In this document: piece by piece, positions 1 through 6,211 of the stretch
How positions within the stretch are numbered: position 1 is the first letter of the stretch
Layout: the number at the start of each line of letters is the position of its first letter
From: an uncultured Gilliamella sp.
GTDB lineage: Bacteria > Pseudomonadota > Gammaproteobacteria > Enterobacterales > Enterobacteriaceae
Reading direction: 5' to 3'
NCBI GenBank assembly: GCA_945291235.1
Contig: CALYQY010000048.1
Location: 1 to 18,046, forward strand
DNA: 18,046 bases
Program-made: the position numbers and the translations under genes
The notes under the pieces: generated by a model
What the model was told of the DNA's origin: nothing
What the model saw: only the letters and a program-made list of their open reading frames with translations
The model's database searches: none

Positions 1-109
1 CTGTACTTATTCCTTGTGGAGGCGAAACAAATAGCCATAATATTGCTGAAATAGCAGCAATAATTATGAGCGGTAACCATTTTACTGGTGGTTTTTTCAC
101 TGCGTTCAT
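1..109 (-). CDS. DASS/SLC13-type anion (dicarboxylate) transporter, N-terminal fragment
   Basis: Only the first 36 codons are in the window; the gene continues past the left edge. The start is the ATG at 109, preceded by an AAGGA ribosome binding site 8 nt upstream. The peptide begins MNAVKKPPVKWLP, followed by a hydrophobic segment (residues 12-28) and then SPPQGIS. A short basic N-terminus, a first membrane helix ending in a P-x-P-x-G-(L/I)-S motif, is typical of the divalent anion:sodium symporter family (CitT/TtdT/YbhI-like), which import or exchange C4-dicarboxylates, citrate or tartrate. It lies 81 nt downstream of the ApbE gene on the same strand, so it probably shares the fumarate reductase operon and supplies substrate or exports succinate. 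The family call rests on 36 residues and its context; substrate is unknown. Confidence 0.6.
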   Translation of the reverse strand, partial: MNAVKKPPVKWLPLIIIAAISAILWLFVSPPQGIST

Positions 110-190
110 AATAATTTCCTTCTTTAATGTAAAAACGTAATTAATTCATTTAAAACAATAAAAGTTTAGCAATTTCATTGTCATTGGTTC

Positions 191-1156
191 TTAATGCAGA
201 TTTATTTCATAGTGTTTATCAATTAGATCAAAATTAAAATTTTTCGGATTGATCAGTGTCATCGTTTTATTTTTTAGTAAAAAAATGGCTGAAATATCTG
301 GATGTTTTTTTAAATATTCACCACTGGCATTTACGCCTAATCCATAAAAAATCGTTGAATAAATATCGCCTTCAAGAGAAGTATTTGAAATAACGGTAAC
401 GCTTTCAATTTCATTATCAAGAGGATAGCCAGTTAAAGGATTGAAAATATGATGATAAAGCCGATTATTTTGCACAAAATAACGTTCATAAATGCCCGAA
501 GTAACGACTGATTTATTTTTAACTTTTATTATACCTGCTAACTCATCAGATAAAGAAAAGGGTTTTCTTAACCCTATACACCAACAACCTGACTTTTCTA
601 TTGGGGAGGCTCCTAACGTTAGTATATTTCCACCTAAATTTATGATGCCATGGTGAATATGATGTTCAAGTAACAGATTTTGAATGACATCGGCGATATA
701 ACCTTTTGCGATAGCACCAAGATCTATCTCCATTCCTGCTTTTTTTAAAAAAACAGAATGGGTTGTATCATTTAATTCTATATCAAATGGATCGGTTAAT
801 AATAGTTGTTGTTTGATATGATGATCGGCAGGAATACTATCTCCTTTAAAGCCTATTTTCCAAAGTTTGACGACAGGGCCGATAGCCATATTAAAACAAC
901 TTGAAGGATTCACGCTCAGTTGCCAAGCCTGTTTAATAAGTGAAAATACAGGTAAGCTTACCTCAACAGGATGTTTGCCTGCTGCAAGATTGATTGACAT
1001 AACCTCCGAAACTGGGCGGTTAACAGTCAATTTATCTTCAAGCAATTTAATGGTAGCAAAAGCAAGTTTTGCGACGGTTTCATTTTGCTCTAATAGCGTC
1101 AATGTTACCGTCATCCCCATCAATGTTTGAGAATAGTCGTAGGTAGAACTTACCAT
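191..1156 (-). CDS. ApbE-type FAD:protein FMN transferase, cytoplasmic
   Basis: This enzyme cleaves FAD and attaches FMN by a phosphoester bond to a Thr/Ser of a target FMN_bind domain. Family motifs are all present (numbering from an upstream TTG at 1165): DLGAIAKGY at 148-156, INLGGN around 175-180, VTSGIYERYF near 221-230, HHIFNP at 238-243, and the metal-site segment GDIYST with D267 and T271. There is no signal peptide or lipobox, unlike the usual periplasmic ApbE lipoproteins, so it should act in the cytoplasm. Its clear target is the FMN_bind domain of the reductase encoded 16 nt upstream, which carries a flavinylation motif. I prefer the ATG at 1156 (321 residues); the TTG at 1165 would add MLK, and neither start has a strong ribosome binding site. 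The family call is firm; the target is inferred from motif and adjacency. Confidence 0.92.
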   Translation of the reverse strand: MVSSTYDYSQTLMGMTVTLTLLEQNETVAKLAFATIKLLEDKLTVNRPVSEVMSINLAAGKHPVEVSLPVFSLIKQAWQLSVNPSSCFNMAIGPVVKLWKIGFKGDSIPADHHIKQQLLLTDPFDIELNDTTHSVFLKKAGMEIDLGAIAKGYIADVIQNLLLEHHIHHGIINLGGNILTLGASPIEKSGCWCIGLRKPFSLSDELAGIIKVKNKSVVTSGIYERYFVQNNRLYHHIFNPLTGYPLDNEIESVTVISNTSLEGDIYSTIFYGLGVNASGEYLKKHPDISAIFLLKNKTMTLINPKNFNFDLIDKHYEINLH

Positions 1157-1172
1157 TTTTAGCAAAGTTCAA

Positions 1173-3944
1173 TTAACTATTAATGTAATCTGTGGCTTTT
1201 TTACCTGCTTGTATACCAAAAATAATGATATCAGCAACAGCATTACCACCAATGCGATTTGCTCCATGCACACCACCAACAACCTCACCAGCCGCAAAAA
1301 CACCTTTAATCACATGTTTATCATTATCTAATACTTGTGTTTCAGTGTTTATCGTTACACCTCCCATTGTATGGTGAACACCCGGTGCAATTTTAATTGC
1401 ATAAAATGGTGCGGTGTTAATTGGATGACGCATTCCCGTCGTTCGACCAAAATCCTCATCTTGTTTGTTAATTACAAACTCATTATAACGTTCAATCGTT
1501 TTTGACAGATTATTAGCATCAATAGAAAGTTTGTTAGCTAATTCAGTAATTGAATCGGCTTGAACAACGAGATCATTAGAAACATACTCTTCAACGGCTT
1601 TGTTTTCGTCACGAACTTGTTGATCGAATAAAATATAGGAATAGTGTTCAGGTAATTTGATAATATCCGCTGAAACTTTATCTCGGGTATCTAATTCATT
1701 AACAAAACGTTTACCTTCTTGAGAAACAAGAATTGCGCCACCGCCACGTATAGATTCTGAGATCAAATATGAGGTAGTTTGTTCAACAGTTGGATGGATT
1801 TGAATTTCGCCCATATCAACAGTGCCAGCCCCAAGTTTTTCTAAGATCATGATACCAGAACCTGTCGCCCCTTTATGGTTGGTTGTCACAAAACCTTTTA
1901 AGTCAGGACGATATTTTTCAACCATTTCACGGTTAGCACTAAATCCGCCCGTTGCAATCACCACCGCTTTCGCTTTAATGATATAATTTGTGCCGTCTTC
2001 TTCAACGACTTTAACGCCAACAACTTTATGATTTTCGGTAACGATTTCTGTCACATTGGTATCTAACATGACTTCAATACCACGTTTATTAAGATTTTTT
2101 ACCAATCCACTAATCAAAAATCCGCCAACAGCTGCACCACTTGCTGGTCGATGTGTACGGTCGATACTCATTCCACCTGTTGTCGTAATACCACTTAGTT
2201 CAATACCGTTTTCATCTAACCAATCAATCGCATCGGGGGCATTTTCAACAAAGTAACGAAGTAATTCCGGATTATTTTTATTTTTTCCACCAGCCAAAGT
2301 TTCTTTATAGAATAGATCCTTACTGTCAACAATGCCTTTAAGTTTTTGGAATTTAGTTTCAGCTGCATTCATACCAGCAGACGCTTTATTGGTATTTCCG
2401 CCAATAACAGGCATTTTTTCAACGACAACAACGCTAGCCCCTAAATCATGAGCTCGTATTGCAGAAGCCAGCCCTGCTCCCCCGCTTCCCACAACAACAA
2501 TATCGTAAGATTTATCATTTGGATCACCACCTTCAGCAATAATGGCTTCTTTATTCGATTGTGTCATGGCCTTAGTAACGGCTTTTTTGAATGCTTCACA
2601 CTGTGATGTAGCCCCAGAAATTGCATCCACATGTGGACTGTTTGAATTAATAATTCGTTGTTTAATTTCTGCAAAATTATCTAAAACTTGGTTATCAAAC
2701 TCATTGGCATTCACAAGTTGCATATCTTTAATGAAATCTTTGCCTAACTCGACATTAATAAGAAATTCATAAGATTCATCATTAACTTTTTCTTGATATT
2801 GACCAGGTTTGAACTTCTTATTATTTAAACTCGCATCACGAATTAGTGCTTCAACTAATGAAAAACGCCATAAAGGTTCAGGGATATTTAATTCTTCACG
2901 TTTGTCACTACTGATGGTTAGCTCCAGTTGTTCACCTTTTTCAATACGACTAATCCAGTCTGGATAAGCGATGCATGCGCGACCAACGGCGACCAAATCG
3001 TAACCATTATCAATCGCCGTTTCTACATCAATTTGATTAACCACATTACCTACACCTACTACCGGAATTTTAGCTAATGTCGCAGATCGCATTGCCACAT
3101 ATTTATTGATTAACGGGGTTGGATCTTGGGTATCAACAATTGAAGGTCTTAAAATCGCGCCCATTGAAAAATGGATATAATCCAGACCTTTGTCTGCTAA
3201 TTTTTCAAGTAGATACATGGAGTCATCAAAACGAATACCCGGTACTTCTAGTTCTTCCGGAGAAAAACGATAACCAACAATAAATTCTGGCGTTGCAAAC
3301 TGTTTAACCATTTTATGGGTGATATCTAAGATTGCTAAAGGGAATTGCAAGCGATTATCACGGCTTCCACCCCATTTATCGGTTCGTTGATTTGAATTTG
3401 GAGAATAAAATTGTTGGATTAAATAAGTGTTAGCGCCGTGGATTTCAACACCATCAAAACCGGCTTCAATAGCACGACGTACCGCTTGACCAAATTTCTC
3501 GATCATGTCGTCGACTTCGTCTGCCGTTAATGCGATCGGTGTTGCTGCGCCTACTCTAGGGGCTGCGATAGCACTTGGTCCAACAGGAGATTGTCCACCA
3601 ATGAGTTTTGGCTCAACCATTCGACCACCGTGATAAACTTGAATGACTGCTTTCGATCCCTTTTCTTTAATTGCTTTCGCAATTTTAGCTAATCCTTCAA
3701 TTTTATCATCGTTATCTAAACCTATTGCACCAGGAAACGCTAATCCTTTATTATCGACAAACCCGCACTCAACGATGATTGTTCCTATTTCACCTGCTCG
3801 GTCTCGATAATACTCGATTAAATCATGCGTGACTGAACCGTCATAAAATCCGGAACAGGTCGTCATTGGCGCCATCATTATTCTATTTTTTAATTCAACG
3901 CCATTGGGTAAAGTGAAGGGTTTAAAAATATTTTCTTTTTTCAT
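1173..3944 (-). CDS. Three-domain NADH:fumarate reductase-type flavoprotein (OYE, FMN_bind, FAD_binding_2)
   Basis: This 923-residue soluble flavoprotein has no signal peptide. Residues 1-370 are an Old Yellow Enzyme-like NAD(P)H:flavin oxidoreductase barrel, with the HGAN substrate-site motif (H169, N172). Residues 375-460 are an FMN_bind domain with D440-AISGAT446, the ApbE flavinylation motif; T446 is the predicted FMN site. Residues 480-920 are a fumarate reductase flavoprotein domain with GSGGAG (486-491), E509, and IGGNT (514-518). Residues matching the Shewanella flavocytochrome c active site are all there: H717 (IHPT), E730, R733, R754 (TRDK, proton donor), H858 (HHTMGG) and R897 (GANRIGG). 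This suits fumarate rather than urocanate. The same architecture is known in cytoplasmic NADH:fumarate reductases (Klebsiella) and in Vibrio cinnamate and acrylate reductases, so a related enoate remains possible. NADH probably enters at the OYE domain. It is first in an operon with apbE and a transporter; start ATG 3944, AGG 9 nt upstream. Confidence 0.9.
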   Translation of the reverse strand: MKKENIFKPFTLPNGVELKNRIMMAPMTTCSGFYDGSVTHDLIEYYRDRAGEIGTIIVECGFVDNKGLAFPGAIGLDNDDKIEGLAKIAKAIKEKGSKAVIQVYHGGRMVEPKLIGGQSPVGPSAIAAPRVGAATPIALTADEVDDMIEKFGQAVRRAIEAGFDGVEIHGANTYLIQQFYSPNSNQRTDKWGGSRDNRLQFPLAILDITHKMVKQFATPEFIVGYRFSPEELEVPGIRFDDSMYLLEKLADKGLDYIHFSMGAILRPSIVDTQDPTPLINKYVAMRSATLAKIPVVGVGNVVNQIDVETAIDNGYDLVAVGRACIAYPDWISRIEKGEQLELTISSDKREELNIPEPLWRFSLVEALIRDASLNNKKFKPGQYQEKVNDESYEFLINVELGKDFIKDMQLVNANEFDNQVLDNFAEIKQRIINSNSPHVDAISGATSQCEAFKKAVTKAMTQSNKEAIIAEGGDPNDKSYDIVVVGSGGAGLASAIRAHDLGASVVVVEKMPVIGGNTNKASAGMNAAETKFQKLKGIVDSKDLFYKETLAGGKNKNNPELLRYFVENAPDAIDWLDENGIELSGITTTGGMSIDRTHRPASGAAVGGFLISGLVKNLNKRGIEVMLDTNVTEIVTENHKVVGVKVVEEDGTNYIIKAKAVVIATGGFSANREMVEKYRPDLKGFVTTNHKGATGSGIMILEKLGAGTVDMGEIQIHPTVEQTTSYLISESIRGGGAILVSQEGKRFVNELDTRDKVSADIIKLPEHYSYILFDQQVRDENKAVEEYVSNDLVVQADSITELANKLSIDANNLSKTIERYNEFVINKQDEDFGRTTGMRHPINTAPFYAIKIAPGVHHTMGGVTINTETQVLDNDKHVIKGVFAAGEVVGGVHGANRIGGNAVADIIIFGIQAGKKATDYINS

Positions 3945-3973
3945 TATTATATACCTAATTATTTTATTCAGAT

Positions 3974-3993
3974 TTATTAACTGTTGTTAATAA
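3974..3993. promoter_or_regulatory. Operator-like palindrome overlapping the reductase operon promoter
   Basis: The arms TTATTAAC and GTTAATAA are perfect 8-bp inverted repeats around TGTT. The site overlaps the predicted -10 box (3990-3995) and transcription start (about 3983) of the minus-strand promoter, where a repressor would block RNA polymerase. It does not match the FNR or CRP consensus. The cognate regulator is not in the window. Confidence 0.5.
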
Positions 3994-4018
3994 TAGCATT
4001 ACTTATAATCATTCTCCA
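3990..4018 (-). promoter_or_regulatory. Predicted sigma-70 promoter of the reductase-apbE-transporter operon
   Basis: On the minus strand, TGGAGA (4013-4018) is separated by 17 nt from TATTAT (3990-3995). The -35 box matches the consensus at 4 of 6 positions and the -10 box at 5 of 6. Start of transcription would be near 3983, giving a leader of about 40 nt. Confidence 0.45.
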
Positions 4019-4097
4019 CTTCGAAACAGACTATTAATGTACTGATGTATTATTTTTTAGACAAAAATTTTTATATATTTTTTAAAGTATTATGTGC

Positions 4098-4119
4098 TAT
4101 TTGTTTATCTAAACAAATA
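4098..4119. promoter_or_regulatory. 22-bp perfect palindrome, candidate regulator binding site
   Basis: The arms TATTTGTTTA and TAAACAAATA flank a TC centre with no mismatch. The site is about 80 bp upstream of the minus-strand -35 box and about 117 bp upstream of the plus-strand -35 box. That placement suits an activator of the reductase operon or a shared dimeric regulator. There is no GC-rich stem or U-tract, so it is not a terminator. Half-sites resemble neither CRP nor FNR consensus. Confidence 0.45.
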
Positions 4120-4235
4120 ACATTGTAGCTTAAGTAAGCAAAACAGTTTTCAAGATAGTCATATTGCAACGATAAAATCTAAAAAAAAACACTGCAACTA
4201 TTTCATTTAGTTACATATTTATCATTATAATTGGC

Positions 4236-4263
4236 TTGAAGTTTGAATAGATTAAGCTAGAAT
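4236..4263 (+). promoter_or_regulatory. Predicted promoter for the pyrD-like leader
   Basis: TTGAAG (4236-4241) and TAGAAT (4258-4263) are separated by 16 nt. Transcription would start near 4270, giving a leader of about 180 nt before the pyrD-like start codon, with the terminator hairpin inside it. Confidence 0.5.
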
Positions 4264-4293
4264 GCATGCAAGTTTGTACAAGAGAACCTAAGA

Positions 4294-4452
4294 ATGATTA
4301 GAGTGAAAAAAGAAAAATTATTATCCAAAATTAAGTATCACTCTTTTTTAATTCAATTTATTGATCCTCCTTTATGGAGGATTTTTTTTATCAAAAATAT
4401 ACCCCTCTTTCCTCAGAATTTTTTTAAGTGCTCATCACAGGAGATATTATGA
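4294..4452 (+). CDS. Putative leader peptide of an attenuator (52 codons)
   Basis: An ATG at 4294 opens a 52-codon frame ending at TGA 4450-4452, whose last bases overlap the ATG of the next gene (ATGA at 4449-4452). The frame runs through a T6 stretch (4344-4349) and across the whole terminator hairpin. In the E. coli pyrBI operon a ribosome translating such a leader close behind a paused polymerase prevents the terminator forming when UTP is low. The peptide has no recognisable domain (it starts MIRVKKEK). The ribosome binding site is weak (AAGAGAACC). Expression is unproven; the geometry is the main support. Confidence 0.4.
   Translation: MIRVKKEKLLSKIKYHSFLIQFIDPPLWRIFFIKNIPLFPQNFFKCSSQEIL
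4364..4389 (+). terminator. Intrinsic terminator / attenuator in the pyrD-like leader
   Basis: ATCCTCC (4364-4370) pairs perfectly with GGAGGAT (4376-4382) around TTTAT, and eight T residues end at 4389. It lies downstream of the predicted promoter and upstream of the gene, and is preceded by pyrimidine-rich stretches (from 4340 on) that could act as UTP-sensitive pause sites. It could alternatively end a short RNA of about 120 nt. Confidence 0.7.
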
Positions 4453-5501
4453 AATCTTTAACGCCGTTTTACGATCCCACTATCAGTTACGAAGATAATT
4501 ATGCAAACGGTCCTTTTGGGCTTTTTACACAATTAAGTCACGTTGAACATGTCGCAACCCAAACCAGTCAATTTCTCAATCTTAATGTTAATTTACCATT
4601 TGGAATGCCTGCCGGTCCCCTTCTAAATGCCAATTATATTAAAGCTGCATTTGCGTATGGATTTGACTTATGCGTCTATAAAACTGTAAGAACAAGATTT
4701 CACAAATGTCATCCATTGCCGAATGTGCTATCTGTTCATCCTAACGGTAAATTATCCAGTAATCTTGATACTGTCTTAGCAGATACAAATTATACTCAAC
4801 CGCTATCAATTACCAATTCGTTTGGTGTTCCTTCTCTTGCTCCCGATGTTTGGCAACCTGATATGGCTGATGCGGTAAAAGCCGCTGGTCAAGGTCAATA
4901 TGTTATTGGTAGCTTTCAAGGAACACAAGGACATGGCGAAATTGAAAAAGATTATGCGTTAGCCGCTAAATTAGTAAGAGAAACTAATGCCCCAATTCTT
5001 GAAGCAAACTTGAGTTGCCCAAATGAAGGAGCGAGTAAATTACTCTGTTTTGATGTTGATAAAGTAGAACGCATTGTAAATGAAATTAAAAATGCAGTTC
5101 CCGATCGTCCACTTATATTGAAACTAGCCTATTTTCCGGATGATGAAAAAATTATTTCATTACTTACTAAAGTCGGATCGATAATTGATGGATTAAGTGC
5201 TATTAATACCTTATCAGCTAAACCTGTTAACGCAAATGGTCAGCCAGCTTTAGGAGAAAATAGAAAGGAAGGTGGAATTTGTGGCGATGCCATACGTTGG
5301 GCTGGATTAGATATGGTGAGTCGCCTTGATAAATATCGTCAACAAATGGATTTAAAATTTACCATTATAGGTGTTGGTGGAGTTAGCAACAGTGAACATT
5401 ATCACCAATTCATTAAAAACGGTGCTGATGCTGTGATGAGTGCGACAGGAGCCATGTGGAATCCGTTACTTGCTATAGAGATTAAGAAAAGTCTGAACTA
5501 G
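4449..5501 (+). CDS. pyrD: Dihydroorotate dehydrogenase, class 1-type active site
   Basis: This protein would oxidise dihydroorotate to orotate, the fourth step of pyrimidine synthesis, with FMN. The family's key residues are visible: K78 (YKT), N123 (TNSFG), NLSCPN with N187, catalytic C190 and N192, K225, N253, GICG (276-279) and GVGG (308-311). A catalytic Cys in NLSCPN marks class 1 soluble enzymes; class 2 enzymes such as E. coli PyrD use Ser and associate with the membrane. At 350 residues it is longer than Lactococcus PyrDA (about 311), mainly through an N-terminal stretch of about 45 residues starting KSLTPFYDP. I chose the ATG at 4449 because AGGAG (4439-4443) lies just upstream; a GTG at 4428 is in frame but has no binding site. 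The attenuator-like leader supports a pyrimidine role. Electron acceptor (fumarate, NAD or other) is unknown. Confidence 0.8.
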   Translation: MKSLTPFYDPTISYEDNYANGPFGLFTQLSHVEHVATQTSQFLNLNVNLPFGMPAGPLLNANYIKAAFAYGFDLCVYKTVRTRFHKCHPLPNVLSVHPNGKLSSNLDTVLADTNYTQPLSITNSFGVPSLAPDVWQPDMADAVKAAGQGQYVIGSFQGTQGHGEIEKDYALAAKLVRETNAPILEANLSCPNEGASKLLCFDVDKVERIVNEIKNAVPDRPLILKLAYFPDDEKIISLLTKVGSIIDGLSAINTLSAKPVNANGQPALGENRKEGGICGDAIRWAGLDMVSRLDKYRQQMDLKFTIIGVGGVSNSEHYHQFIKNGADAVMSATGAMWNPLLAIEIKKSLN

Positions 5502-5524
5502 ATTATTAGCAATATTTATGATTG

Positions 5525-5547
5525 TTACAGGGTAACTTACCCTGTAA
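5525..5547. terminator. Hairpin between convergent pyrD-like and ybaN genes
   Basis: TTACAGGGT (5525-5533) and ACCCTGTAA (5539-5547) form a perfect 9-bp stem around a 5-nt loop. It lies between two convergent genes, and T-rich sequence follows on the plus strand (5554-5580), so it probably ends pyrD transcription and may work from both sides. There is no clean U-run directly after the stem. Confidence 0.55.
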
Positions 5548-5564
5548 TTACGATTCTTTTCTCT

Positions 5565-5933
5565 TTAAATTTTCTTTTTTCTAAAATAATAAAAGCCAAT
5601 AACAATATGCGCTAAAAAAACGATTACTAAAATAATGCGCACATGCAAGGAATGAATAAAAATAAATGGGATTAACAATGCGATAAAAACCATAGCTAGC
5701 ATTTTAAACAAACTTTTTTTAGATGCTTTTTTCTCAATAAGCATCTTTTGTATATAAGTTTGATAATAATGACTTTGAGTAAAACAGCGATAAAGACGAT
5801 CTGAACTATTAAGCCACAAATATGCGGTTAACAAATAGAAAGGTACTGTTGGCAAAAGTGGCACGAAAATGCCTACCGTTCCCAGCAAAAATGAAACACT
5901 ACCTATAATAATAAATAACCATTTTTTTAACAT
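5565..5933 (-). CDS. ybaN: YbaN / DUF454 family inner membrane protein
   Basis: This is a 122-residue membrane protein of unknown function. The family motif is clear: G18-x-x-G21-x-x-x-PLLPT (25-29) followed by PF (31-32), then LWLNSSDRLYRCF, which matches the SS-R pattern after the first helices in DUF454 proteins. I read hydrophobic segments near residues 5-24, 26-42, 75-93 and 97-116, with a basic, probably cytoplasmic loop between the second and third (about 43-74) and a basic C-terminus (FRKKKI). Length fits the family (about 120-130). It is a single gene, convergent with the pyrD-like gene and divergent from the ATPase gene. Family assignment is firm and function is not known. Confidence 0.85.
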   Translation of the reverse strand: MLKKWLFIIIGSVSFLLGTVGIFVPLLPTVPFYLLTAYLWLNSSDRLYRCFTQSHYYQTYIQKMLIEKKASKKSLFKMLAMVFIALLIPFIFIHSLHVRIILVIVFLAHIVIGFYYFRKKKI

Positions 5934-6083
5934 AACTAAGTATACTTATAGATAATTATTAAAATTTTTGATTGCGAATAACAAAGCATGAATTCGATAT
6001 TCCAAAAAACTTAATCATTACGCCTAAAGTTAGGGTAAATTATTCATTGTGTGACAACTTAAGTATATAACAGAGTTTTAAAA

Positions 6084-6113
6084 GAAAAAAACGTTATGAA
6101 ACACGTTTTTTTC
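6084..6113. terminator. Symmetrical A/T-tract hairpin upstream of the ATPase-HNH cassette
   Basis: An 11-bp perfect inverted repeat, G-A7-CGT and ACG-T7-C, surrounds an 8-nt loop. The arms end in A7 and T7, so a U-tract would follow a hairpin read from either strand, as in bidirectional terminators. The stem has few G:C pairs, so strength is uncertain. It lies before the cassette promoter and could insulate it. Confidence 0.4.
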
Positions 6114-6137
6114 ATATTGATTAAATTACATTTTTCT

Positions 6138-6166
6138 TTGCATTTATGTTAAATGTGTTATATAAA
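6138..6166 (+). promoter_or_regulatory. Predicted promoter of the ATPase-HNH operon
   Basis: TTGCAT (6138-6143) and TATAAA (6161-6166) are separated by 17 nt. The start of transcription would be near 6173, leaving a leader of about 40 nt before the ATG at 6212. The sequence supports constitutive expression at a reasonable level. Confidence 0.5.
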
Positions 6167-6211
6167 AACAATTACATATTTAGGTAATTTTAGTTTTGGA
6201 TCAGTTTTAAT

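Larger units (their letters stand above)
3945..4448. other. Divergent intergenic regulatory region, 504 bp
   Basis: This is the only gap above 300 bp. It separates the minus-strand reductase operon from the plus-strand dihydroorotate dehydrogenase. It holds a minus promoter overlapped by a palindrome (3974-3993), an isolated 22-bp palindrome (4098-4119), a plus promoter (4236-4263), a 52-codon leader ORF (4294-4452) and an intrinsic terminator (4364-4389) ahead of the gene. The rest is AT-rich with nothing I can name. Confidence 0.8.

Noticed and set aside
867..1130. Plus-strand reading frames inside the apbE and reductase genes
   Set aside because: They lie antisense to well-supported genes, have no ribosome binding site and resemble no protein family.
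4428..4448. An upstream GTG start for the pyrD-like gene
   Set aside because: The sequence before GTG has no ribosome binding site, while AGGAG lies just before the ATG at 4449.
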